A DNA stretch of 64,000 nucleotides, taken from the NCBI RefSeq assembly GCF_014337215.1, contig NZ_CP060635.1, forward strand, positions 137,501-201,500. The letters run 5' to 3'. Below, piece by piece: positions 53,823 to 62,223 of this stretch (the stretch's first letter is position 1; every line of letters starts with the position of its first letter). The notes under the pieces were generated by a model, which worked only from the letters and a program-made list of their open reading frames with translations, had not been told where the DNA came from and did no database searches. Made by a program: the position numbers and the translations under genes. The stretch is from Wansuia hejianensis (lineage in GTDB: Bacteria; Bacillota; Clostridia; Lachnospirales; Lachnospiraceae).

Positions 53823-55028
53823 ATGCTGAACAAAAAATCCGTGGATGATATTAATGTAAAAGGAAAAAGAGTCCTGGTACGCTGTGACTTCAATGTTCCT
53901 TTAAAGGATGGAAAAATTACTGATGAGAACCGTCTGGTGGCCGCTCTGCCTACCATCAAGAAGCTTGTCAATGACGGCGGCAGGGTGATTCTCTGCTCCC
54001 ACCTGGGCAAGCCGAAGGGAGAGCCGAAGCCGGAGCTGTCTCTGGCGCCGGTGGCCGTTCGTTTAAGCGAACTGCTGGGACAGGAAGTGAAATTTGCCGC
54101 TGATCCGGAAGTGGTCGGCCCCAACGCAAAGGCCGCTGTAGAGGCCATGAAGGACGGGGATATTGTGCTTCTGGAGAATACCCGTTACCGCGCAGAGGAG
54201 ACCAAGAACGGAGAAGCCTTTTCCAAAGACCTGGCTTCCCTGTGTGATGTCTTTGTAAATGACGCGTTTGGAACCGCGCACCGTGCGCACTGCTCCAACG
54301 TAGGCGTTACCCAGTTCGTGGACACCGCCGCTGTGGGCTATCTGATGGAGAAAGAGATTGCGTTCCTGGGCAATGCTGTGGAGAATCCGGTTCGTCCCTT
54401 TGTGGCAATTCTGGGCGGCGCCAAGGTTGCGGACAAGCTGAATGTGATTTCTAATCTGCTGGAAAAATGTGATACGCTGATCATCGGGGGCGGTATGGCA
54501 TATACCTTCCTGAAGGCTCAGGGTAAGGAGATCGGAAAATCTCTCGTAGATGACAGCAAGATAGATTATTGCAGAGAAATGATGGAAAAGGCTGAAAAGC
54601 TGGGCAAAAGGCTTCTGCTTCCTGTAGATACCACTATCGCAGCTGATTTCCCGAACCCCATCGATGCCCCTATTGAGGTTAAGGTAGTGTCCGTGGATGA
54701 TATCCCGTCTGATATGGAGGGTATGGATATCGGGAATAAGACCGCAGAATTGTTCGCAGAAGCGGTAAAGAGCGCTAAGACTGTCGTATGGAACGGCCCC
54801 ATGGGCGTGTTCGAGAACCCGACCCTGGCAGCCGGAACCATCGCGGTGGCAAAGGCTCTTGCAGAGACAGAGGCAACTACGATCATCGGCGGCGGCGATT
54901 CTGCAGCGGCGGTGAACCAGCTGGGCTTTGGTGACAAGATGAGCCACATCTCCACCGGCGGCGGCGCATCGCTGGAATTCCTGGAAGGCAAAGAGCTTCC
55001 GGGCGTGGCAGCGGCTAACGATAAATGA
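53823..55028 (+). CDS. pgk: Phosphoglycerate kinase
   Basis: The start is set at ATG 53823 (MLNKKSVDDINVKGKRV), eight bases after CAGGAGG; the ATG at 53817 would be too close to it. The 401-residue enzyme shows the substrate-binding VRCDFNVPLKDG, SHLGKPKG, DAFGTAHRAHCS, and the nucleotide-side GGGDSAAAV and STGGGASLEFLEGKELPG. It generates ATP from 1,3-bisphosphoglycerate. Confidence 0.98.
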   Translation: MLNKKSVDDINVKGKRVLVRCDFNVPLKDGKITDENRLVAALPTIKKLVNDGGRVILCSHLGKPKGEPKPELSLAPVAVRLSELLGQEVKFAADPEVVGPNAKAAVEAMKDGDIVLLENTRYRAEETKNGEAFSKDLASLCDVFVNDAFGTAHRAHCSNVGVTQFVDTAAVGYLMEKEIAFLGNAVENPVRPFVAILGGAKVADKLNVISNLLEKCDTLIIGGGMAYTFLKAQGKEIGKSLVDDSKIDYCREMMEKAEKLGKRLLLPVDTTIAADFPNPIDAPIEVKVVSVDDIPSDMEGMDIGNKTAELFAEAVKSAKTVVWNGPMGVFENPTLAAGTIAVAKALAETEATTIIGGGDSAAAVNQLGFGDKMSHISTGGGASLEFLEGKELPGVAAANDK

Positions 55029-55172
55029 CCGAAAGCAACTTAGCGATTGGCAAGCCGGAGGCGCAGCCAGAGCTTAGTGCGAGGCCGTTTCTGAACCTTA
55101 GCGAGTCGTAGACGAGCTTAGTTGAAGAAACATCCGAAAGCAATTTAGCGATTGGCAAGCCGGAGGCGCAGC
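55029..55172 (+). repeat. Pair of 39-bp direct repeats between pgk and tpiA
   Basis: Two copies at 55029-55067 and 55134-55172 begin CCGAAAGCAA and end CCGGAGGCGCAGC, differing at one base (CAACTT versus CAATTT). Between them lie related TTAGCGA/GCTTAG motifs, including CTTAGCGAGTCGTAGACGAG. It looks like an interspersed repeat inserted into a highly expressed operon. Confidence 0.85.
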
Positions 55173-55200
55173 TATTAATTTATGAAAAGAGGATAAGAAC

Positions 55201-55950
55201 ATGGCAAGAAGAAAAATTGTTGCAGGAAACTGGAAAATGAATATGACCCCCAGTGAGGCTGTCGCACTTGTTGAGACGCTGAAACCGCTGGTTCAGAGTG
55301 ATGAAGTGGATGTGGTATTTGGAGTGCCGGCGATCGATATTGTTCCGGTTGTTGAAGCCTGCAAAGGAACGAATATTGAAGTTGCTGCAGAGAATATGTA
55401 TTTTGAGGAAAAAGGCGCTTATACCGGCGAAATCGCTCCGGCGATGCTGGTTGACGCAGGCGTTAAGTATGTTATTCTGGGCCATTCTGAGAGAAGGGAT
55501 TACTTCCATGAGACCAGTGAGGATGTGAACAAGAAAGTCCTCAAAGCATTTGAGCACGGCCTGACCCCGATCATGTGCTGCGGAGAATCTTTGGAGCAGA
55601 GAGAGCAGGGCATTACTATGGACTGGATTCGCCAGCAGGTAAAGGTCGGCTTCCAGAACGTAACAGCTGACCAGGCAAAGACCGCTGTCATCGCTTATGA
55701 GCCGATCTGGGCAATCGGTACCGGAAGGACTGCCACCAGCGAGCAGGCAGAGGAAGTATGCAAAGGGATCCGTGAATGCATTGCTGAGATCTACGATACA
55801 GATACGGCGGAGGCAATCCGCATCCAGTACGGCGGTTCGGTAAACGCGGGCAATGCGGCTGAATTGTTTGCGATGGCAGATATCGACGGCGGCCTGGTGG
55901 GCGGAGCGTCACTGAAGCCAGATTTTGGGAAGATCGTTAACTACAAATAA
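55201..55950 (+). CDS. tpiA: Triosephosphate isomerase
   Basis: A 249-residue TIM-barrel enzyme: MARRKIVAGNWKMNMTPSEA at the start, the catalytic histidine in ILGHSERRDYF, the catalytic glutamate in AYEPIWAIGTGRTATSEQA and the phosphate-binding GGSVNAGNAAEL plus GGLVGGASL. It interconverts DHAP and GAP. GAGG precedes ATG 55201. Confidence 0.98.
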   Translation: MARRKIVAGNWKMNMTPSEAVALVETLKPLVQSDEVDVVFGVPAIDIVPVVEACKGTNIEVAAENMYFEEKGAYTGEIAPAMLVDAGVKYVILGHSERRDYFHETSEDVNKKVLKAFEHGLTPIMCCGESLEQREQGITMDWIRQQVKVGFQNVTADQAKTAVIAYEPIWAIGTGRTATSEQAEEVCKGIRECIAEIYDTDTAEAIRIQYGGSVNAGNAAELFAMADIDGGLVGGASLKPDFGKIVNYK

Positions 55951-55989
55951 GAAAAATCTGGCGGCCGGAAAGGCAGCCATGAAAGCTAA

Positions 55990-56020
55990 GGCACGGGATG
56001 AAGGTCCCGTGCCCTTTTAT
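55990..56020 (+). terminator. Terminator after tpiA
   Basis: GGCACGGGA / TCCCGTGCC with a six-base loop followed by CTTTTAT ends the gap-pgk-tpiA region. Confidence 0.85.
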
Positions 56021-56541
56021 GGAGTAGAGGATACATTTATTATACAGGTGGCTGCAACAGGCAGAGAACCCCTGATGCGGGGTAAATCTGCTTTTGACGG
56101 CCCGGTGTACCATAATAGCACGTAAAAAAGTGTATCTAAACATGTATATAATAAGAAGAAAGTACATTCAAAAAGCAAAAAATGCGCTCCATTTTTTGCT
56201 TTGCAAAGGCTTATTATATGCAAATATTTAAATATATAACAGGAATGTTACAGAGCGGAATCGCCCGCTGAGGGGGTAAAAAAATGGAAAACCCGCATTT
56301 TGGCTGTTTGATAGCGGTCAGAACTGGAAATTTACTGATAACAGGCTGGTAAAAAAATAGAAGAAAAAATGTGATAGGTTATTAAGATAATATAAAGCTT
56401 TTCTTAAAATGTTTATGTTATGATACTCAGGTATCATCGCGGTAACTGGTGTGGGCATTGAGCCGGCGGCACAAATAAGGGGTGTGCTGCCGCAGAAGGG
56501 GATGACTCCGCTGGTCACATCAAAAAGGAGAGTAAGGGAGT
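56021..56541. other. Long leader region upstream of the L,D-transpeptidase, with hairpins
   Basis: No gene is credible in this 520-base stretch. At 56172-56202 there is a perfect 13-bp inverted repeat, AAAGCAAAAAATG / CATTTTTTGCTTT, loop CGCTC. From about 56440 to 56520 the sequence is GC-rich and capable of folding (GCGGCACA...TGTGCTGCCGC and a GCGGTAAC / GTCAC-like long-range pairing). A structured regulatory leader is possible; I could not match it to a known riboswitch. Confidence 0.5.
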
Positions 56542-58143
56542 ATGAGTAACGAACAATTTGAAGAAGGGCTGGAAAAACAGCTGGAAAACATGCTGGGTTT
56601 TTCACCCGGCACGGAGGCGGGCAATCCGTCTCAGGCAACTTCAGTAAGCAGCCAGGCTGGGGAGCAGGTGCCGCCGGAGGAGGGAAAGCAACAGAAGAAG
56701 CCGGGTAAGAAGAAGAAAAAGGGCAGGCGAATCGCACTTATGATTCTGCTGCCGGTGGCCGTGCTGCTCTGGGTATACCTGGTCTTTGCTTATCAGTACC
56801 AGGACAAGTTTTTCAGAGGCACGATTATTAATGGAGTGGATTGCGGCGGCATGACAGTCTCACAGGTGGAGGACCGGTTAGAGAAGCTGACAGAGGATTA
56901 CAGCCTCGCAATCACGTTCCGGGACGGGAAGACAGAGAAGCTCCAGGGAGATGAGATCGGTTATTCCTATGTCTCTGACGGAAGCGTGCAGGAGATCAAA
57001 GACCGCCAGGTGCCAATCTTCTGGATCACAGGATATTTTACCCAAAGTGTCAATGAGGCGACTGCAGGCGCCTCCTATGATGCGGCCAGGCTGGAGAAAG
57101 CAGTTTTTAGCATTGATGAGATTCAGGAAACTCAGATGACTGCTCCACAGGATGCATATGTGGCATGGCAGGAGGACGGCTTTGCAGTTGTACCGGAGGT
57201 TGCCGGGAACCGGCTGGACCGGGAGAAGCTGCTTCAGGCGGTACGGGAGGCAGTGGCTGCGGGAGAGACGAAGCTGGACGTGGAAGAACTGGGGATATAT
57301 GAAGAACCTTCGATCAAGCAGGATGCCGAGGAACTTGTGCAGCAGGCGGAGGAACTGAACCGGCTGGTTTCCAGCAGCATCACTTATACGCTGCCATCAG
57401 GCAATCAGGTGCTGGACGGAAGCGTCCTGAAAGGCTGGCTGGTCCAGGATGAGCAGGGCAGATACCGAAAAGATGAAGAGGTGTGGAATCAGAACATCCG
57501 GCAGTATGTGGCCGATATGGCGGCCGCTGTGGACACGCTGCATAAAGACATGACATTCCATGCTACCGGAATTGACCCGGTGACTGTGCCCAATGAAGTA
57601 TTCGGCTGGCAGATAGATCAGGAAGCGGAGATCGCCCAACTGACGTCAGAGCTGCAGAACAGCGTTGTGACGGTCCGGGAACCGGTCTACGCGAGCCGGG
57701 CTGTTGCCGCTGAAAATAACGGAATCGGCACTACATATGTGGAAATTGACCTGAGCCGGCAGCACATGTGGGTCTATGAGAACGGCCAGCTGTGGATGGA
57801 GACGGATATCGTGTCCGGGAAGATGACCCACGACCGGTACACGCCGCCGGGCGTCTTTCAATTATATAATAAGGAGAGGGAGAGATGGCTCCGCGGGCCG
57901 AAGAAGGAAGACGGCAGCTATGAGTGGAATGCGTTTGTGAATTACTGGATGCCGTTTAATGAAGCCATCGGCATGCACGATGCCTCCTGGCAATATGATT
58001 TCGGAGGAACATACTATGTCTATGGAGGTTCCCGCGGCTGTATCAATATGCCGTCTGATCAGGCGGCGAAGCTATATGATTGGATTACTGTAGGTATACC
58101 GGTCATTACATATTATTCGGAAGATATAGAATTTATCGATTAA
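56542..58143 (+). CDS. L,D-transpeptidase (YkuD) with peptidoglycan-binding domain
   Basis: The 533-residue protein has an acidic, Gln-rich cytosolic N-terminus (1-52), a basic stretch and one membrane segment (about 64-86), two PG-binding_4-type repeats (about 95-340) and a C-terminal YkuD domain (about 400-530). The active site is complete: H479 in IGMHDASW and C500 in GGSRGCINM. It would form 3-3 crosslinks in peptidoglycan or attach it to proteins, on the outer face of the membrane. AAAGGAGAGTAAGGGAG precedes the ATG. Confidence 0.92.
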   Translation: MSNEQFEEGLEKQLENMLGFSPGTEAGNPSQATSVSSQAGEQVPPEEGKQQKKPGKKKKKGRRIALMILLPVAVLLWVYLVFAYQYQDKFFRGTIINGVDCGGMTVSQVEDRLEKLTEDYSLAITFRDGKTEKLQGDEIGYSYVSDGSVQEIKDRQVPIFWITGYFTQSVNEATAGASYDAARLEKAVFSIDEIQETQMTAPQDAYVAWQEDGFAVVPEVAGNRLDREKLLQAVREAVAAGETKLDVEELGIYEEPSIKQDAEELVQQAEELNRLVSSSITYTLPSGNQVLDGSVLKGWLVQDEQGRYRKDEEVWNQNIRQYVADMAAAVDTLHKDMTFHATGIDPVTVPNEVFGWQIDQEAEIAQLTSELQNSVVTVREPVYASRAVAAENNGIGTTYVEIDLSRQHMWVYENGQLWMETDIVSGKMTHDRYTPPGVFQLYNKERERWLRGPKKEDGSYEWNAFVNYWMPFNEAIGMHDASWQYDFGGTYYVYGGSRGCINMPSDQAAKLYDWITVGIPVITYYSEDIEFID

Positions 58144-58152
58144 AGGGTGTGC

Positions 58153-58206
58153 AAAACCGGAAGCATTCAGGCCTGTGAGAAACAGGCGGTAATACTTCCG
58201 GTTTTT
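58153..58206 (+). terminator. Terminator after the L,D-transpeptidase gene
   Basis: AAAACCGGAAG / CTTCCGGTTTT arms enclose an inner GCCTGTGAGAAACAGGC hairpin and are followed by a T-rich tract. Confidence 0.85.
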
Positions 58207-58316
58207 GTTTCGTGAAATTATCACAGAAGTTTCCTTTAAAATGCATAAAACAACAGCGCTTTACCGAAAATGGAAATATAGCCCTGAAAATTAGAAAAGA
58301 ATGGAACGATTAGTTC

Positions 58317-58344
58317 TTGACTACGGAAGGTTTTATGTTAAAAT
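58317..58344 (+). promoter_or_regulatory. Promoter of ppdK
   Basis: TTGACT (58317-58322) and TAAAAT (58339-58344) with a 16-base spacer. The message would carry an untranslated leader of about 110 bases before ppdK. Confidence 0.65.
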
Positions 58345-58458
58345 AAATGTGTGCGCCCAAAAAGGTTGCACTTATCTATTGTATGTGAGTATTACCCGGA
58401 ACATTCCGGGAATACTTTACTAATTAACTAATTCTTATATTTAGGAGGAAAGAGTAGC

Positions 58459-61092
58459 ATGGCAAACAAATGGGTCTATTTGTTTACAGAAGGAAATGCA
58501 AGCATGCGTGAGCTTCTCGGCGGCAAGGGTGCGAACCTGGCTGAGATGACTAACTTAGGGTTACCGGTACCGCAGGGCTTTACCATCACGACGGAGGCTT
58601 GTACCCAGTATTATGAAGATGGCAGAATGATCAATGATGAAATCATGGGCCAGATCATGGAATACATCGGCAAAATGGAAGAGATCACCGGCAAGAAGTT
58701 CGGTGACAAAGAGAATCCGCTGCTGGTATCCGTACGTTCCGGAGCGAGAGCATCCATGCCTGGTATGATGGATACTATCCTGAACCTGGGACTGAACGAG
58801 GACGTTGTAGAGGTTCTTTCCAAGAAATCCGGCAATCCCCGTTGGGCCTGGGACTGCTATAGAAGATTTATCCAGATGTTCTCCGACGTTGTTATGGAAG
58901 TCGGCAAAAAATATTTTGAAGAGCTGATCGATAAGATGAAAGCTGAAAAGGGAGTTACACAGGACGTTGACCTGACCGCCGACGATCTGAAAGAGCTGGC
59001 CCGTCAGTTTAAGGAAGAATATAAAGGCAAGATCGGTTCTGATTTCCCGAATGATCCGAAGGAGCAGCTGATGGAAGCGATCAAAGCTGTATTCCGTTCC
59101 TGGGACAACCCGCGTGCGAATGTATATCGCCGTGATAATGATATTCCGTACTCCTGGGGTACTGCCGTTAACGTTCAGATGATGGCATTCGGCAACATGG
59201 GCGAGACATCCGGTACCGGTGTTGCATTTACCCGTAATCCTGCAACCGGCGATAAGAAGCTGATGGGTGAGTTCCTGATGAACGCCCAGGGTGAAGACGT
59301 TGTTGCCGGCGTTCGTACTCCGCAGCCGATCGCACAGCTTCATGAGACCATGCCGGAAGTTTACGATCAGTTCGTGAAGATCTGCGATACTCTGGAAGAT
59401 CATTACAGAGATATGCAGGATATGGAATTTACTATTGAAGATAAGAAGCTGTACATGCTGCAGACCCGTAATGGTAAGAGAACTGCCAAAGCTGCTCTGA
59501 AGATTGCCTGTGACCTGGTAGACGAAGGCATGATCACTGAGGAAAAAGCTGTCAGCATGATTGATCCCCGTAACCTGGATTCCCTGCTGCATCCGCAGTT
59601 TGACGCTGACGCAGTTAAAAAGGCTGCCCCGATTGCAAAAGCTCTGGCTGCTGCTCCCGGCGCTGCCTGCGGCAAGATCGTCTTTACCGCTGATGATGCC
59701 AAAGAGTGGGCTGCAAGAGGCGAGAAGGTAGTTTTGGTCCGCCTGGAGACCTCTCCGGAAGATATCGAAGGCATGAAAGCATCCCAGGGTATCCTGACTG
59801 TACGTGGAGGAATGACCTCTCACGCAGCCGTTGTTGCCCGTGGAATGGGCGCCTGCTGTGTATCCGGATGTTCTGCAATCATCATGGACGAGGCTAATAA
59901 GAAGTTCACTCTCGCTGGAAAAGAGTATCATGAGGGAGATATCATTTCCTTCGACGGTACCACCGGCAACATCTATGACGGTGCTATCCCGACCGTAGAC
60001 GCTGTAATCGCCGGCGAATTCGAAAGAATTATGGGCTGGGCTGACAAATATAGAACCATGAAGGTCAGAACTAACGCGGATACTCCTGCTGACGCTAAGA
60101 AGGCCCGCGAGCTGGGCGCGGAAGGAATCGGTCTGTGCCGTACAGAGCATATGTTCTTTGAAGGCGACAGAATTGATGCTTTCCGTGAGATGATCTGCTC
60201 TGAAACTGTAGAAGAGAGAGAAGCTGCACTGGACAAGATCCTTCCGGAACAGCAGGGAGACTTTGAGAAGCTGTATGAAGCTCTGGAAGGCTGCCCGGTT
60301 ACCATCCGTTTCCTGGATCCGCCGCTTCATGAGTTTGTTCCGACCGATGAAGAAGATATCAAGAAACTGGCAGAGTCCCAGGGCAAGAGCGTTGAGCAGA
60401 TCAAAGCGATCATCAACGGACTGCATGAGTTTAACCCGATGATGGGTCATCGTGGATGCCGTCTGGCAGTTACTTATCCGGAAATTGCCAAGATGCAGAC
60501 CAAGGCTGTTATCCGTGCTGCTATCAATGTTAAGAAAGCTCATCCGGATTGGAACATCGAGCCGGAAATCATGATCCCGCTGATCGGAGATATCAAAGAG
60601 CTGAAATATGTGAAGAAATTCGTAGTTGAGACCGCTGACGCCGAAATCGCAGCAGCAGGTTCCGACATGAAATACGAAGTAGGTACCATGATCGAGATCC
60701 CGAGAGCAGCCCTGACTGCCGATGAGATCGCAAAAGAAGCTGAGTTCTTCTGCTTTGGTACCAACGACCTGACTCAGATGACTTTCGGCTTCTCCCGTGA
60801 CGATGCAGGCAAGTTCCTGGATGCGTACTATGACGCCAAGATCTTCGAGAACGATCCGTTTGCCAAGCTGGATCAGACCGGCGTCGGCAAGCTGATGGAA
60901 ATGGCAGTAGAACTGGGCAAAAAGACCCGTCCGTCACTCCATTGTGGAATCTGCGGCGAGCACGGCGGAGATCCGAGCTCTGTAGAATACTGCAACAAAC
61001 TGGGACTGGATTATGTATCCTGCTCACCGTTCCGTGTACCGATCGCAAGACTGGCAGCGGCACAGGCAGCAATTTCTCAGAAGAATGCATAA
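58459..61092 (+). CDS. ppdK: Pyruvate, phosphate dikinase
   Basis: An 877-residue enzyme that interconverts pyruvate/ATP/Pi and phosphoenolpyruvate/AMP/PPi. It has an ATP-grasp N-terminal domain (LLGGKGANLAEMTNLGLPVP near 15, VRSGARASMPGMMDTILNLG near 90), a phosphohistidine domain with H455 in GGMTSHAAVVARGMG, and a PEP-binding TIM barrel (LGAEGIGLCRTEHMFF, RFLDPPLHEFVP, FGTNDLTQMTFGFSRDD, LHCGICGEHGGDPSS). H455 has the same number as in the well-studied Clostridium symbiosum enzyme. AGGAGG precedes the ATG. In this lineage it often supports PPi-linked glycolysis. Confidence 0.98.
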   Translation: MANKWVYLFTEGNASMRELLGGKGANLAEMTNLGLPVPQGFTITTEACTQYYEDGRMINDEIMGQIMEYIGKMEEITGKKFGDKENPLLVSVRSGARASMPGMMDTILNLGLNEDVVEVLSKKSGNPRWAWDCYRRFIQMFSDVVMEVGKKYFEELIDKMKAEKGVTQDVDLTADDLKELARQFKEEYKGKIGSDFPNDPKEQLMEAIKAVFRSWDNPRANVYRRDNDIPYSWGTAVNVQMMAFGNMGETSGTGVAFTRNPATGDKKLMGEFLMNAQGEDVVAGVRTPQPIAQLHETMPEVYDQFVKICDTLEDHYRDMQDMEFTIEDKKLYMLQTRNGKRTAKAALKIACDLVDEGMITEEKAVSMIDPRNLDSLLHPQFDADAVKKAAPIAKALAAAPGAACGKIVFTADDAKEWAARGEKVVLVRLETSPEDIEGMKASQGILTVRGGMTSHAAVVARGMGACCVSGCSAIIMDEANKKFTLAGKEYHEGDIISFDGTTGNIYDGAIPTVDAVIAGEFERIMGWADKYRTMKVRTNADTPADAKKARELGAEGIGLCRTEHMFFEGDRIDAFREMICSETVEEREAALDKILPEQQGDFEKLYEALEGCPVTIRFLDPPLHEFVPTDEEDIKKLAESQGKSVEQIKAIINGLHEFNPMMGHRGCRLAVTYPEIAKMQTKAVIRAAINVKKAHPDWNIEPEIMIPLIGDIKELKYVKKFVVETADAEIAAAGSDMKYEVGTMIEIPRAALTADEIAKEAEFFCFGTNDLTQMTFGFSRDDAGKFLDAYYDAKIFENDPFAKLDQTGVGKLMEMAVELGKKTRPSLHCGICGEHGGDPSSVEYCNKLGLDYVSCSPFRVPIARLAAAQAAISQKNA

Positions 61093-61100
61093 ATAGAACT

Positions 61101-61570
61101 GTTACGATGCAAAGGCGATTATCCTGCCGCTGCAAAAATCAGTATCCATTAAAGAAATAGAAATCAGACCTTTGGCTTAACCGCCAAGGGTCTTTTTTTA
61201 TCCGCATAGTACCTGAAAAGCCTTGAAAAACAAGGAAAACCTGTGTATAAAACTGGAATTTGATACACATCAAAAAACGAAACTGTAGACAATCATGAGG
61301 ATAGCGTTTTTTGCAGATGTACGCTAAAGACGCTTACATCGTGACAAACTTGTTACGATGCAAAGGCGATTATTCTGCCGCTGCAAAAATCAGACCTTTG
61401 GCCTAACCGCCAAGGGTCTTTTTTTCACGTAGCACTCATGAAGACTTGAAAAACAAGGAGAATTATGTATAAAATTGGAATTATATTCAAAAAGTATACT
61501 GTAAAAGATCATGAGAAGAGTATTTTTTGGGATGGACGCTATAAACGATTGGTTTATAGCAGCAATAAAT
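61101..61570 (+). repeat. Diverged tandem duplication downstream of ppdK
   Basis: Two related units start at 61101 and 61352 with GTTACGATGCAAAGGCGATT, share CTGCCGCTGCAAAAATCAG, the terminator hairpin, CTTGAAAAACAAGGA and GTATAAAA-TTGGAATT, and then drift apart. Unit 2 lacks about 25 bases present in unit 1. The copies are diverged, so the duplication is not recent. No protein is encoded. Confidence 0.78.
61166..61200 (+). terminator. Terminator after ppdK
   Basis: AGACCTTTGGC / GCCAAGGGTCT with a six-base loop and a run of seven T. A near copy of the same terminator occurs at about 61389-61424 in the duplicated segment. Confidence 0.88.
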
Positions 61571-62223
61571 AGAGCATTTATTTTTGAACGCATGTTATCT
61601 AGTAATTACTAAAAGGTAGATTTTAATATTACCAGATTATGTAAGTCTCTTTTGTAAAATACTATATGGTAGCAGTATTCGAATGAGAGTATAATATACT
61701 TGTAAATTTTTGGTGAAAAGGATGCCATTGCATAAAGTGTGAAATAAAAAAGAAGCGTATAGGAAAAATCCTTTTAGATCAAATTAATTAAGTTATTAGA
61801 CGTTCTTTTGATAGTTAAGAAGGTAATAAGGTCATATAATAAGGGTTTCTAATCTGGAAGTTACAAGGTTAAGCGTGACGGATAAAGTGCCTAAATTTAT
61901 AAAATGGTTAATGAATGTTCAGAAGGATATTGAAGCAAATAAAACTATAGTTGTTAATATGCAATAGGTTAAAATTCGAGTTTTATACAATTATAAAACA
62001 GCGTTATATGCCACTTTAATTGAAAAATGGTGGGAGCTGTAGTTATATATGGTGCGAAAGGCAAGTGAACATGAAATGTCAGGGAGATTCGCACTGAAAG
62101 ATGGTAGGAAAATATGCGACTTTGGTGTTTACTTATACAAATAAATGGTGTAATATGTAAAATATACAGATAATTATTGGAGACTTTGCATGATTTTTGA
62201 ATGCGATATTGTGCATGTTTGCC
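61571..62223 (+). other. AT-rich region and CRISPR leader
   Basis: No confident gene is present. An inverted motif GTGCGAA (62052-62058) / TTCGCAC (62088-62094) within GGTGCGAAAGGCAAGTG...GGGAGATTCGCAC resembles, from memory, a conserved leader element of type I-C arrays. The last 120 bases before the first repeat are AT-rich, as expected of a leader. A 46-codon open stretch (61830-61969) matches nothing I know. Confidence 0.6.

Noticed and set aside
55925..56125. Open frame of 66 codons after tpiA
   Set aside because: It overlaps the tpiA end and runs through the terminator; no ribosome site.
61830..61969. A 46-codon open stretch upstream of the CRISPR leader as a remnant cas gene
   Set aside because: The translation (DKVPKFIKWLMNVQKDIEAN...) matches no Cas1, Cas2 or Cas4 motif; no start codon or ribosome site.
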